This document shows positions 50,601 through 63,704 of a DNA stretch of 64,000 nt, piece by piece. Made by a program: the position numbers and the translations under genes. The stretch covers positions 20,600,746 through 20,664,745 of the forward strand of contig NC_021700.1 in the NCBI RefSeq assembly GCF_000247815.1, in the 5' to 3' direction. The DNA is from Ficedula albicollis (lineage: Eukaryota; Chordata; Aves; Passeriformes; Muscicapidae). The notes beneath the pieces were generated by a model that was not told the DNA's origin, did not search any database, and was given only the letters and a program-made list of their open reading frames with translations. Every line of letters begins with the position of its first letter. Position 1 is the stretch's first letter.

Positions 50601-51130
50601 TGGTGAGGTTGGAAGGGACCACTGGAAGTCATCCAGTCCTACTTTACTGCTCAAGCAGGGTCCCCTACAGCACAGTATTTAGGAAGTCTACATGGCTTTA
50701 TAATGTCTCTAGAGAAACAGGCTCCACAATCTGTCTGTCACTCCCACAGTAAAGCTCTTCTTCATGCTTGGGTGAAACTCCCCTGTGTTTCAGTTTGTGC
50801 CCATGGCCACACCTAGTAAGGGGACAGGATCACCTCCCTTCACCTGCTGGCAATGCTCCTCCCAATGTCCCCAGGATCCCACTGGGTTTCTTGGCCACCA
50901 GGACACGCTGCTGGCTCATGGGCAGCCTGTTGTCCAGCAGGAGCCCCAGGTCCTTCTCTGCAGAGCTGCTCCCCAGCAGGTCAGCCCCAGGCTGTGCTGG
51001 TGCCTGGGGTTGTTCCTCCCCAGGTGCAGGACCCTGCCCTTGCCTTTGCTGACTGCTTCAATGTGCCTGAACCATACTGGTGTAAAGTCTCAGATCAGAC
51101 AGAGTTTGATGACCCTTACAGAAGACCCTC
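50601..51130 (-). mobile_element. CR1 LINE fragment, minus strand
   Basis: The fragment shows GAGGTTGGAAGGGACCACTGG near 50608, GTCATCCAGTCCTAC near 50629, CCCAGGTCCTTCTCTGCAGA near 50944 and CTCCCCAGGTGCAGGACCCTG near 51017, in the order expected for CR1 read backwards. The octamer tail is missing, because the sequence before 50601 does not contain it. The plus-strand frames here are antisense shadows. It has no reverse-transcriptase region. Confidence 0.88.
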
Positions 51131-52423
51131 AGAATCCGGGGCTGTAGCACTTTGGGGCAGATACTTATTTTCTTATTACCTACATGTAAATCAGAAGACA
51201 CTGTCTAGTGTTCTAATGAAAGACTGCAAACTCACCAAGATTCAAGACTCTGAAAAATGCCCAGGTTTCTCTTTCATTCCTTTTAAATTTTAATGAGCTC
51301 AAATTTATTTTGGTAAATATTCTTTGCTTAATACAAAAGTTCTTTGTAAGAATATCTTAAACGTTTTCCAAAATTTAAAGGCAGATTTCACTACATCAAA
51401 CCAGGAATTTTGAACTATTAATCAAAATTATGCACACTTTTCTAAGTTTCAAAAGCAGACAAAAGTTACTAAGAAGGTATTTTCTGATACAATTTACTAA
51501 CTCATCTTTTCCTTCCCTCCCTTGCCAGCTTTTCATTGAAATACACAAATAATTCCATCAAAATAATTCTGATCTGAAAGCACTTAAATAAATGAACCAA
51601 TCCTGAAATCTTTAGCTTGTAATACTAATTTACCATGAGAAAAACTGGCATGTCTAACCTAAGCTCTGATTTTAAAAAATTAACAGCAGCATAAATGCAG
51701 CCACAATGCTGTTTCCTGGTCAAATTGTGAGCAGGGTTCAGAAGCAATCACAGACCTGACAAAACATTATTAAGTCTATCTATGGCATATTGACTCTATG
51801 AAACTCAGATTCTGGTTCCCTTGCGCTCTGCATTGTGTTATTATCTGAACAGATTTTTTCATTCCCATGATGCAAAACCCACAAAAATAAACCAAACTCA
51901 GAAATCATCATACCCAAAATAAAATTTCAGAAGGACAATCTCCAAATATGCATCATATACAGTGTAAAAAAATTCCTTTTTTTCTTTAGAATGATGAATC
52001 TAGAAACCCAGCATTTTAATAAGATTCACAACCCCTGCGTACAGCACAGACTGTGCCAGTGTCTCCAGCTTCAGCAGAATCTTTTTGTAGACAATATTTC
52101 AGGAAGTCAGCTGTTAAGTGCTTAGGTGCAGATGCTGGCCCAGAAATCCCTAGAGTCCAAGAGTTTCCACTGGATATAAAAAGAAAGAATGTCTGATCAA
52201 GGATCCATTACAGTTTGCATTCTGCTTTTCTTGCATTCTGTAAAAAAAACCTTCTGATCTCATATTGATGAATTCTTAGGAGCCAGACATGCCACTGAAC
52301 TTCTCAGATTCACAAATAAATTATCACTGCAACTTTCAATTGAATCCAAAAATGGAACGCATTGAAAGAACGTGGAAGAATAAACTAATCATTAATCTCT
52401 TTGGTCATTATGGTGGAAGATAA
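51131..52423. other. AT-rich spacer, nothing recognised
   Basis: About 1.3 kb with no coding frame or repeat that I recognise. Confidence 0.5.
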
Positions 52424-53433
52424 TCATAGAATGACTTGGATTGGAGGGGATCTTGAAAATCATCTAGTTCCTACCCTCCTGCCATAGGCAGGGACACCTT
52501 CCACTGGACCATGCTGCTCAGAGCCCCATCCAACCTGGCCCTGAACACTTGTGGGATGAAACACCCACAACTTCTCTGAGCAACCTGTTCCAGTGTCTCA
52601 CCACCCACACAGTAACACAATTTTTCCTACTATCTGATCCAAACTTACTCTCATTTTGGAGCTATTGCCCCTTGTCCTGTCACTATATGCTCTCCAGAAT
52701 AGTCTTGCCCCATCTTTTTTGTAAGTTTCCCTCAGGTACTGTTACCCCAGTTAGGTCACCCAACACCTTTTCATTCCAGGCTGAACAATCCCCATTGTCT
52801 CAGCCTTTCCTCTTACAAGAGACCTTCTATCCTTCTGATCATCTTGGTGGCCTCCTATATACTTGTTCCAAGAGCATGTCCTTCCTGTGCTGGGACCCCA
52901 GAGCTGGTGCAGCACTGCAGGTGGGGTCTCAGCAGAGCAGAGCAGAGGGGCAGAATCCCCTCCTTGGCCCTGCTGCCCACTCTGCTCTGGATGCACCCAG
53001 CACACGTTTGGCTCTCTGGGCTGGCAGTGCCCACGGCTGGGTCATGTCCAGCCTCTCACCCACCAGCACCTTCTGGGCAGGGCTGCTCTGATCTGTCCAT
53101 CCCCAGCCTGTGTTGATACTGGGGTTTGCTCTGACCCAGGTGCAGCACCTTGCACTTCTTCTTGTTAGACTTCATGAGGTTCCCATGGGCCACCTCTGGA
53201 GCCTGTCCAGGTCCCTCTGGATGGTATCCCATCCTCCAGGAATGTGAGCTGTACCACTCAGTTTGGAGTCATCTGCAAATCTGCTGAGGGTGTGTTCAAT
53301 CCCTTTGTCTATGTCATTAATAAAGACATTAAGTAACTCTGGTCCCAGTAGAGACCACTAAAGGAAAGCACTTGTTAGTGGTGTCAGAGCTAGGAGTCAT
53401 TGATTACCCTCTGGATGCAACCATCCAAACAAT

Positions 53434-53694
53434 TCATAAGCCACCTAACAGTATATCCATTAAATTCATCACTCTCCAGACAGAAGAAAGGGCAACAATG
53501 TCAAAGGCTTCAGAGTGTCCAAATAAATGACACCTGTAGCCCTTGTCCACTGATGGAGCCACCCAGCCACAGAGGGGCACTCGGTTGGTCCAGCAGGACT
53601 TGCCTTGGTGAAGGTGTGCTGGCTGTCTCAAATCATCTCCCTGTCCCCCATGTTCCTTAGCACATATTGTCTGTTCCATCATCTTTCCAGGCAC
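53434..53694 (-). pseudogene. CR1 ORF2 reverse-transcriptase fragment
   Basis: The 86-codon minus-strand frame contains MEQTICAKEHGGQGDDLRQP, then HLHQGKSCWTNRVPLCGWV, then SVDKGYRCHLFGHSEAFDIV. The last part is the motif A area, where LDFSKAFDTV-like sequence is usual; here it reads LFGHSEAFDIV. It is part of the CR1 at 52424-54830. The frame is open only over this fragment. Confidence 0.88.
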
Positions 53695-54538
53695 AGAGGG
53701 GAGGTTGGCAGGTCAGTAGTTCCCAGGGTACTCCTTTCTACCCTTTTTAAAGACGAGTACAATGTTTCCCCTTACACACTCAGCTGTGGACTTTGTCTGC
53801 CATGGACTTCCAAGTATCATGGAGAGTGGCTTGGTAACTTATATCAGCGAAATCCCTCGGGATTCTGGGATGTGTCTTGTCAGGTCCTGTAGACTTATGC
53901 ACATTTAGGTTCCTCATGTGGTCATGAATCTGCTCCTCTCTTACAACAGCTGGGACTTTGCTCTCCTAGTCTCCATCCAACTGTTTATCCACTTGAGGGT
54001 GTGAGAAGAGAGGCTGCCTGTGAAGACTGAAGCAAAAAATTATTAAGAATTATTGTCTATTGCTTCCTTGTCTGTTGCTACCTGTTCACCAATGTTGTTT
54101 GTTGAAGGTGCACTTTTTAGATCTTCCTTTTCCAATTAACATGCCTGTAAACACCCTTCCCATTATTCTTTGTGTCCCTCACCAGATTTCAGTTCCAGTT
54201 TTGCCTTGGCCTTCCTCACCCTCTTCCTACACAACCATACTTCTTTTCTATACTATTCCTGTTAGCTATCTTTGTTTTCACTGCTTGTGCATTTACTTTT
54301 TTCCCCTTAGTTTGCCCAGCAGTTTCCTAGTCAGGCATCTGATCTCTTACCTTCCTTTCCCAGTTCTCCTGGGAATCACCAGCTCTAGTGCTCAGTGGAA
54401 GACTTCCTAAAAGATCTGCCAGATCTGTCCTTCTACCTTGTTCCCATGGGCAGTCTTCCAGAGCATCCCACTGACTATCTCACTGAAAAGCTGGAAGTCT
54501 GCCTTTCTAAAGTTCACAAGCCTGATATTACTCCTTAC

Positions 54539-54742
54539 CTAACCCATACTCTTCCAGATTGCAGGCTCCAGCAGTGCATGATCACTGCAGCCCAGACTGC
54601 CTCCAATCTTGACATCCCTGATTAGCTCACTTACAGAGGTGACCATCAAATCTGGTGTCACACTCTCCCTAGGCTGACTATCACCTGGCCTAAGAATTTG
54701 TCCTCTATGCATTCCAGGAGTGTCCTGCATACAGCTCACCAT
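54539..54742 (-). pseudogene. CR1 ORF2 endonuclease C-terminal fragment
   Basis: The 67-codon minus-strand frame contains SVTPDLMVTSVSEL and IGGSLGCSDHALLE. The SDH triad near its end is the conserved catalytic end motif of the apurinic-type endonuclease domain of LINEs. The upstream catalytic residues are lost through truncation. Confidence 0.82.
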
Positions 54743-54830
54743 GTTTCTTTTCCAGAAGATGACAGGGTGGTGGTTGAAGTCGCCCAGCAGAAGAAGAGAA
54801 GGGTGGTCACGACACCTAACTCAGATTTTC

Positions 54831-55665
54831 CCATGCCACATGAAATGTGGCTTACTTCGTTTGATACAAAATTAGATTGCATCACTTGTACAAACACATT
54901 TTTGATCTCAGACAGCATATAAACTGAGTCACGGGAAAAAAATTGAGTCAGGACTCAAGGATCCAGGGGTCCACATGAACAATCCACTAAAAAATAATTA
55001 GTTCTTTTCCAGAATTACAGTGTTTACCCTTGATGTTACAGAGTCAGGACATGTTCTGCTTCATGCTCAGCAAGCTTTCATAGAAATTTATTGAGGCTGG
55101 ATTTCTAAGGACCCATCATATATCTCTTCTAATCTTAGTTTCCATGTTATTTAAGGCAACACTATAAAGAAACTATTTCCTTTGATAGAAACACACCAAT
55201 CTAATTGAGACTAATGGAAATTACATGCCTGCAATGATGAGAAAACAGAGCCCCTGCCTCAAGTGCTGTATGCCATAGCTAAAACACGGTTTTATTCCTT
55301 CTAAAGGAAGGAATAAAAATTCTTAAGTCTAAAGGAAGCATTTGACTTTGAAGAACTGTAAATATAATCTAAACAAACTGATTGTAATCTAGCTTTTAAA
55401 ACTCAAGCCACAGAAATATTTTCAACTAGAAGAACATTCCAGGTTTGAATTTCCAACATTCCCAATAGGTCCTCATCAAAACACAAAAAGCACAAATAGC
55501 TTTGGAAGCTATTTACCTACCTCAAGGACCCTCTGTAATGTCAGAGAAGTTATATGAGCTTCTTCAAATTTGCATGTTATAAATTTAAACCATATTACTG
55601 CGTTAGCGATTAGAACTTTTCTGAGGTTCAGCAGGAGCAGGAGCAGGCAGCCATGGACATACATA
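54831..55665. other. Spacer, nothing recognised
   Basis: No gene or repeat is recognised between the 5' end of the CR1 and the duplicated block at 55666. Confidence 0.45.
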
Positions 55666-55774
55666 ATCATCTGCTTTCATCAATAGCAACCAAGCTTATC
55701 CAAGCTCCCATTTTTCCTTAGCACCCAAAAATCTCTCCTCTTCTTGTTTTCCTCTCATCTCCACATGTGACATG
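55666..55774 (+). repeat. 109-bp block repeated around the N gap
   Basis: 55666-55696 is identical to 57783-57813, and 55699-55774 matches 58253-58328 with two differences. In this copy the two halves are only two bases apart. In the other copy they are separated by the N gap. Confidence 0.93.
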
Positions 55775-57782
55775 GCTGAGGGTTCTGTGCAACACATCGT
55801 GCTCCAATAGCCCTGCTGTTGTTTTGTTTGCTGCTATTTTTCCACTGGCTTTCAATAAAGCAGTTCACAATGAGTTCCCAGTCTCAAAACCCTTCTGGGA
55901 GCACTGGTGTGAATATATGGAAACTGCTCAGCTTTTATCTGACAATATGGGTTTTAAGCTCTAGAAATTGCCTTTTGACTCACATAGAGCTGTGTTCCAA
56001 AAAAAACAAAGTTTAGAACCTGCTGTCAACTGTACCTTGTTTATCTGTAAACTTCACTGTCATTTAATAGTATGAACAATTTCAATCATATCTTTTAAGT
56101 CCTGATGTGTGGAATTTTCACTGGGGTAAGAGGCAGCTTAGGCAAAATAGCTGTAATTGCTGTAGAGGTGCAGTAGTACATAGAATCAAGCACCAGGGCT
56201 TCAAAAGCATTGTGTCAGTTTCTTTAAGAGCTCTGGCACTGATTTCAGTGAAAAATAGTATTGAAGAAAATTTCAAAAATACAGTTTTTTTGGTTTCTTC
56301 AATGCAGGGAAGCAAGGCTTTGAAATCTCATTTCTTTTAAAGATAGAAAAAAAGTAAAATAGAGGTTAACCTACTGCTGGCTCATTAGAGTGTAAAATAA
56401 AGCATGGTGGTCTCATGAGAGATTGAAGAAGGATGGTTTCAAAGTGAAAGATGGTGATAACAAAAGTTGTGCCTTTCAAGAGCTGGGCAGGTCAGCCTGT
56501 GATCAGCAGTGGAACAAGTTGATAGGTAGGTAGGTTTCTGGATAAGCTCCATTTGTTGAACTAAACTTTCTGGTATTCCAGCAGGTATACATAAAATATC
56601 CTGCTGCTCCATATTCTTCCATGACTGACCTCTCCAGTGAAGTCTCTACTTCTCCAATACATATTTTCAGGAATTTTAAGAAAGAATTATAGAGTGCCAA
56701 ATGCTGGGCTTAACCTTAGGGGCTGTCAAAAGGCTAGTTTTTTATAAGCAGCAGTAGAAATTTGTGTGTTAAACAGTTATGGGTGTTTAGGATACACATG
56801 CAGCTAAAAATTTCAAATAATATCTTTGGAGGATGAATTCTTGTCCTTGGTGTATTAGTGTCATGGTTTGCCATGGATGTGTAGAGCCACAGATTCATCT
56901 TGAATAACATGCTAGACAAAAGCCATAGAGTGTTTTCCCTACACAGACTTTCGCTCATACCTCACTATCTAATCACCATATAACTGTGATTTCTAACAGC
57001 AAAAGTGCTAAGGTGGTTCAGATAACACTATCTTAGCTGATTTCTAGAACAGATGGATGCAGCTCACTGGAAATACTACTCTCACTACTTAACTATGCCT
57101 AAGTAGGCAGCTGTAATCCGACAATAAATAACACAAATTAGAAGTTTAATAAACAGGTGCAATTTCTGTTACCTGCCATTACAGTTTTAGTCAGTTTTTC
57201 TTTTTCATTTTTACCACTCTGTTTGTTTTTCTCCTGGCCTTAATACTATAAAAGTTTAAAATGATTTTATTATTAGCATTTTACTATTTTTTTCACTCTT
57301 TTACTCTTCTACCCCATAAAACTTAATTAAAAACTAAAGGATTAGAGGATTAAAATGAAGTTCTGAGTATTTAAAGTAGTTATACAAATTTTCAGGAGAG
57401 ATCATTTTAATTATGTCTCTCTGATGAATAAGGAATGTATATGATCACTGTAGAGTCAGAAACAAATGTTATAATCCCACATAAAATGCTGCATGAAGTT
57501 GGGATGTGTCCTACAAAAATAAAGATGGAAATTATTGCTTGTAAGGAAGTCAGTAAGTTATTTTCTGCCTCAAAAATAGTAGGTTACTACTCCTTAGTTA
57601 CTCAAAAATTTGTGATACACCTATAAAGCACCTGGTGTCAAGGTTAAAATTAACACATTGAGACATGCAAATGGAATAGCTCAAGGCTTGCTGCAAAGTC
57701 AAAATACTTCCTCTGTACTCAGGTTAATATGTTATAGAAGAGCTGTAGTGAATTCTTTCCCTGTCTTCATCGATCTTGAGTC
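55775..57782. other. AT-rich, nothing recognised
   Basis: This is AT-rich sequence with no CR1 or LTR. The frames 55767-55964, 56107-56340 and 57435-57626 match nothing that I know. Confidence 0.45.
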
Positions 57783-57813
57783 ATCATCTGCTTTCATCAA
57801 TAGCAACCAAGCT

Positions 57814-58250
57814 NNNNNNNNNNNNNNNNNNNNNNNNNNNNNNNNNNNNNNNNNNNNNNNNNNNNNNNNNNNNNNNNNNNNNNNNNNNNNNNNNNNNNNN
57901 NNNNNNNNNNNNNNNNNNNNNNNNNNNNNNNNNNNNNNNNNNNNNNNNNNNNNNNNNNNNNNNNNNNNNNNNNNNNNNNNNNNNNNNNNNNNNNNNNNNN
58001 NNNNNNNNNNNNNNNNNNNNNNNNNNNNNNNNNNNNNNNNNNNNNNNNNNNNNNNNNNNNNNNNNNNNNNNNNNNNNNNNNNNNNNNNNNNNNNNNNNNN
58101 NNNNNNNNNNNNNNNNNNNNNNNNNNNNNNNNNNNNNNNNNNNNNNNNNNNNNNNNNNNNNNNNNNNNNNNNNNNNNNNNNNNNNNNNNNNNNNNNNNNN
58201 NNNNNNNNNNNNNNNNNNNNNNNNNNNNNNNNNNNNNNNNNNNNNNNNNN
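57814..58250. other. Assembly gap, 437 N
   Basis: The stretch is unsequenced. Its flanks are the two halves of a block that is continuous at 55666-55774, so the gap may be much smaller than stated or not real. Frames that cross it contain only X. Confidence 0.99.
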
Positions 58251-58252
58251 TT

Positions 58253-58328
58253 TCCAAGCTCCCATTTTTCCTTAGCACCCAAAAATCTCTCCTCTTCCTG
58301 TTTTCCTCTCATCTCCTCATGTGACATG
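58253..58328 (+). repeat. Right half of the block repeated from 55699-55774
   Basis: The sequence matches 55699-55774 with CTTCCTG against CTTCTTG and CTCCTCATG against CTCCACATG. It follows the N gap directly. Confidence 0.93.
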
Positions 58329-58612
58329 TTATTCAGAGCATCCTCTTCATCTCTTTTCAGCTTCTTTTGAGAGTTCTATCTCCACCACATTCATCTGCCC
58401 TCTGCTTATCTCGGAAACACTCTAATCTCTTCAATGGACAGTTCATAGAGTTACCTCTCTTCTCCTTACCCATTCCCTCCAGGGCAGGTTGAAATCCTGA
58501 TCCCTCTGACACATTTCCAGCATGTGGCCAAGGGAAAGCCTTTAATATCTTTTCAATCCACAATGATGCTTCAGGACAGTCTTTCATACCCACCCATAAA
58601 TATATAACTGGT

Positions 58613-58762
58613 GCAAGCTAATAGCTTATTCTGATGCCTCTGCACTACTGCAGAAACTTTTCTCTGCCCTAGACAGAACCATCTCTAGCAAGCTAATAGC
58701 TTATTCTGATGCCTCTGCAGTACTGCAGAAACTTTTCTCTGGCCTAGACAGAACCATCTCTG
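58613..58762 (+). repeat. 75-bp tandem duplication with two differences
   Basis: Copies at 58613-58687 and 58688-58762 start GCAAGCTAATAGCTTATTC and differ at GCACTACTG against GCAGTACTG and CTGCCCTAG against CTGGCCTAG. Like the 419-bp duplication, the copies look like two alleles placed end to end. Confidence 0.92.
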
Positions 58763-61700
58763 CTTTGCTCATTTCTATTCTGAACACTGTTGTGATGGTC
58801 AGTTGCTTTGGCTATGTTTTTCCTGTCTTAGGATCTCTCCAGTCCTCCCTCTTTTTTTTTCTCTTTTTTTTTTTTTTTTTTCCCAAATGAATTGTATTTC
58901 TGCTCTGTGTTCAAGTCCTTTTTTTGGTTAGTCAATCCCCTAACTATCACATCTTTGACAACACAAGGTCAGTTCTCTCCATATTTCTACTCAAGGGCCA
59001 AAAATACCAGCCCCTACCTGGCACTTCTGAGTGTCTATTCTATGCTTTCAGAAGTCCTTTGTGTTTTCTCCAATACTGCTGCACATACATGGAAGAAGCT
59101 TCTATAAATACATGAAAATTAACTCAGTTGTCTTCACACACATACACCCTTTCCCATTACATCCACACAACCTCCCTTTAATTATTAGGCTGTTTATTAT
59201 GATGCCTACGTTGTTTCTTTGCTTTCTTGTTCACCCACAACTATCTGGTCTCCATCTGTCACCTCAACTACTTTTTCAAATTTTTGGGGTACTAAGAATC
59301 AGAATTGCTATCTCTGTTTGCATTAAAAAAAAAAAATTCTTGTTCCAGAGGGGTTGCTCAAAACTTTACCAAAAAAGAATAAATATCAAGCTGTAAAGCT
59401 GAATGTGTGGTATAGGTGAGAAGCAGTGCCCATTCTGAAGAAACTAGGGCTGACCATGAGACCAAACCCGATTCTGCCTGCAATGTAATTTCCTAACCAC
59501 ATGTAAATGCAGTGAAGCCACTGGGGTTTTTGTGCTGTCAGTTGGTCCACAGTTCAGATGTAGAAATGGAAGCCATAGAAATAAATCCATTCCTGTCATC
59601 ACTTTACAAGCAGTTGTACAGTGCCCATGGAAATGAAGCTACTAACTCATAAACCACAACATTGGAGATTGTGAAATAGTTCTGATCAGGCGTGCTGAAC
59701 CATGACAGGGTAAAATTATGATAGTTGCTTGTCCTTATTTTTTTTCTTGCCCATTCAAACACATTGGAGAAACAGCTGCCTTTAGCATGCACTGAGCACT
59801 AACTTATGAAAACCAGGCCCTGAGAAAGATTTTGCGCTTTTCTAGGTGGGGTTTAGCACACCACAAAGGACATGCATATTCCTTACTTTGCTCTTCCATC
59901 AAACTCCTTCTGCCTCTGGGGGTGAGGCCTCAGGATACAGAACATAGTAAACCCTACAACACAGCATCATGCCCAAAGTTGTTTGCACCCAGAAAAAGTA
60001 AGCTACATACACTCATGCACTACTTTGCTGTGCTAGAATATTCTCACTGACATAGGTAAAAGTGGAAGTGAAGGCAAAGAGGAAAAGGCTTTTTACCACA
60101 TAAGCAATGTAGATTAGACACAAATCCAGGATCCCCAGACAAAACATGTGCTATCTGAGCAAATCTATGAGAGACTGACTAGGGCTTTCATTTTGTGGTG
60201 AGCCACACAAAGAAGAAAAGAGTAAGATCAGGTCAAGCAAGATATCCCTGTGTTCCTGGGATAGATGGCTGTCTGGAGGCCACTGGAAAGTGGCGATTCT
60301 CCCAAAAATAGAGCTGTCAGGTGTTTAAAGTGATGGCAAAGCTCATTCTACCTGATAAGCCAAGGTTACACCTCTGGGTTGACTTACAAGGTAAGGACAT
60401 TTCAAAGGCTCAAGTTTATTGAAATCACTTACCTTCATAGCTGTTGATGCTAGTGTGTTTATGTGTGATAGATAAATCAGCCATCTATCTGAATCCCCTA
60501 AAGATGATAAAAGATCTGATTTCATAGCCAAGGACATAAATGAATTTTTTGTGGAAGTCAAGAGATGCTTGTCCCTCCCATTTGCTGCAGAAGAGGTGAA
60601 GCATCAAGGTCTCTTGCATATTGAAAAGCAAGGTGGGATGAGGGTTCTTGGCTGCTCAGATACAGCAAATGTGGTCCTCTTCAGAAAGGTAAACATGCAA
60701 CTCTCCAACATCAGTGATCCCAGCCATAAAGCTGGTGTTGAATTTCTGACATATTACAAAACTGTTAAAGTCGGGAAGTTGCCTGGGAACATCCATGCAC
60801 ATTTGTTATAAAAAATTCCCAAAGTATGTATTTAAATTGAATGGGCCATAAAGAATCTGAAATTTCTGAAGGTTCATATCCCAGTTTCATAAAGACAGTC
60901 CCTTAAAGCTGTTCCTGGTAACGTGACATGTTCTGTGTAGGGTTGACAGAGCAGACCCATATATTACATATTTTTCATCATGTTAATACATGAACAGATG
61001 TACAAGCTCAAATGAACCTGCCCCCTCCTCCACCAACCTCAAATTTAGAATCAGCCATGTGTTGACCAAAAAAAGGATCTCTATACCTCTGGGGTAGAAA
61101 AAGTTCAAACCTCAACATCCATGCCTACAAGGAGCCTAGCATTATCCCACCATGTCACCATGCTTTTCCGAGCCCTGCCTCCCATCCTATCCCCCCTGCA
61201 ATGTGCACAAGTCCCAGCAGGCTGAAAATCCTCCCAGGGAAGGAACAGAGTGGTGCAGCAGAGCTAATGAGCCTGTACTTGGCCCTGCTGAGAAAGTATT
61301 AGGCTTGCAATTTAAGTGAACCATAAGATCTGAATTTAAAGTGGCTTAAATGCTGTGTCCCAGTTAAGCTCTGCTCAGGTTTAGACACTCAAATTATACT
61401 GTACTTTACTACACTCAAATTATTGCCATGTCCAAAGAGAAAACAGAAAACATAACATGTATTTCTCGTATAATTTAAACCTTACCAGCTAAATAACTGA
61501 CTTATTATTATTATTTATTAATTAATTAATTCAGAAAAATAAAAGAGAAGCCAGGACTTGTCACTTCCCTGATCTGCTTCCTCAGTTATCATTCCACCAA
61601 TTCATCCCACACACCTGGGCTGTTTTCACTGAGTCCCCACTTGCAAGGCATTTGTTGTCACATTGTACCTGCTCTCCTCTACGTAGTATCAACATGCCAT

Positions 61701-61775
61701 GGACACAGCATTGTTCGTGCTGAGAAGAGAAAGCTCTGGTGACACCTTACAGAGGACTTACAGTACTTAACAGGA
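58763..61775. other. About 3 kb, nothing recognised except a small AT repeat
   Basis: A T-rich tract lies at 58850-58880 and an ATT/TAAT-type microsatellite at 61502-61532. Short frames (59031-59396, 60551-60811) have no recognisable domain. No repeat family is seen before the CR1 at 61776. Confidence 0.45.
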
Positions 61776-63700
61776 TCTTTGAATCACTGAATCATTGAAT
61801 TACCTAGGCTGGAAAACACCTCCAAGGTCAAGACCAGCCTTTGACCAAACACCACCATGTCAACTAAACTGTACTGCTAAGTGCCATGTTCAGTCCTTCC
61901 TTGAATATTTTTAGGATTGGTGACTCCACCACCTCCCTGGGCAGCACATTCCAATGCCTGACAACCCGTTTTTTGAAGAAATGCTCTGTGAACCTCCCCT
62001 GGCACAGCTGGAGACTGTATCCTCTTGTCCTGTCACCTACTACCTGGGAGAAGAGGCTGACCCCACCTGACTACAGTCTTTCAGCCAGTTGTCGATGGTG
62101 ATGAAATCCTCCCTGAGACTCCTTTTCTTCAGGATAAACAACTTCAGCTCCTTCAACCACTCCTCATAGGGCTTACTCTCTAGAGTCTTCCCCTGTTCCA
62201 TTGCCTTTCTCTGGACTCATCCAGCACCTCAGCATCTTGTCGTGAGGGACCCAGAACTGGACATAAGACTCAAAGTGTGGCTTCATCAGTGCCAGTACAG
62301 GGGGATAGTGGCCACACTACTTTTTATATAAACCAGGATGCCATTGGCCTTCTTGGCCACCTAAGCACACGCTGGCTCATGTTCAGCTGCCATCAGCAGC
62401 ACTCCCAGATCCTTTTGAACTGGGCAACTTTCCAGTTACTCTGCCTCCAAGCCTGGGATTATTGTTACCCAGGTGCAGGATATAGAACTGGGCCCTGTTG
62501 AACCTCACACCACTGCCCTTGGCTCATCAATCCAGAATGTCCAAATCCCTCTCCAGAGCCTTCCTTCACTCCTGCCCAGATTGGTGTTTTCTTGCCAGCT
62601 ACACAGTGAACTGGGTGTTCACTCAATCATCTCATCCAGGTCATCAACAAAAACATTAAACAGGACTGGCTCCAGTGCTGAGCTTTGGGAAATCCCAGTG
62701 ACTGGCCACCAACTGGACCACTCTCTGGACCCTGCCAGTTTTTAACACAGTGAAGAGTGCACCTATCCAAGCCAGGACCAGTCAGTTTCTTAAGGAGAGT
62801 GCAGCGGGAGACTGTGTCAAAGGCTTTGCCAAAGTCCAGGCAGACAACATGTACAGATTTTCCATTATCCACTAAGCAGGTCACCTGCTTATAAATGAAG
62901 ATCAGGTTGGTCAGGCTGAATAGCCAGGATCAACTATTCACAAGCTTTTGATGTCTGAGCCTGATCTCATGGATGTTCTACATGCTAGAGTGCAAAGGCA
63001 CTCAAAATTATCTGTTCCATAATATTCCATAACACCAAGGCCAGGTAGGCAGGCCTGCACTTCCCTGGATCCTCCTTCTGACCCTTCTTGTAGATATGAA
63101 CATTGGCCAGTCACCTGGAACCTCCCTGTCTCACCATGACTGATGATAAAAGATGGAGAGAAGCCTGCCGAGCTCTTCTGCTTTTGGTAAGGGAGAAGTT
63201 CTTGTCCCTCAGTACCCTTGATGAATCCCATCGGGTCCCTCCTATGAGTCTCTAAATTTATGGTTCAGCAGGTCAATAACTACTTCCTCCTGGGTTTCAG
63301 AGGGTCTTTTCTTCTTTCTGTCTCTGTCTACCAGGTCAGGGCACTGATTACCCTGAGGATCACTGGTTTTACAGTTATAGACTGGGGTAATGAAGGCATT
63401 AAGCACCTCAGCCTTTTCCTCATCCTTGGTGACAGTGCTCCCCTTTCATCCAATAATGGATGGAGATTTTCCTTGGCCTTCTTTTTTGTTTTGGTAAATG
63501 TTTTGGTAAAAACACTTTTTATTGTCCACAGCAGTAACCAGATTGAGTTAACCTTTGTAATTTTCTCTCTATGACACCTAGTAACATACTTGTACTCTTC
63601 TTGCCTGCCCCTTCTTCCAAAGGCCAGAAAGTCTCTTCATTTTCCCACTAAAGCTCTCTGTTCAGACAGCCCATTCTTCTTCCCTTCCAGGGAAAGACGG
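61776..63700 (-). mobile_element. CR1 LINE, minus strand, about 1.9 kb, with RT region
   Basis: The left end is a worn reversed tail (GAATCACTGAATCATTGAAT). The 3' UTR runs to about 62600, then ORF2 in minus sense. The frame 62884-62627 contains KSVHVVCLDFGKAFDTVSR, the reverse-transcriptase motif A with its catalytic aspartate in LDFGKAFD, and then a worn motif B area ([15 protein letters not shown]). Further upstream, 63000-63420, are the phrases shared with the CR1 at 35455. Stops and indels make it inactive. It ends at about 63700 against another CR1 in the other direction. Confidence 0.9.
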
Positions 63701-63704
63701 AGAC

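Larger units (their letters stand above)
52424..54830 (-). mobile_element. CR1 LINE, minus strand, about 2.4 kb, with endonuclease, RT and 3' UTR
   Basis: The left end is the reversed tail, ATCATAGAATGACTTGGATT. The 3' UTR occupies 52424-53250. ORF2 follows on the minus strand, with a reverse-transcriptase fragment at 53434-53694 and the C-terminal end of the apurinic-type endonuclease at 54539-54742. The element is truncated at its 5' side near 54830. CR1 copies itself by target-primed reverse transcription; this copy is broken by stops and frameshifts and is inactive. It is the longest CR1 in the window. Confidence 0.93.

Noticed and set aside
57658..58327. Frames of 164-205 codons consisting mostly of X
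   Set aside because: They cross the N gap and carry no sequence information.
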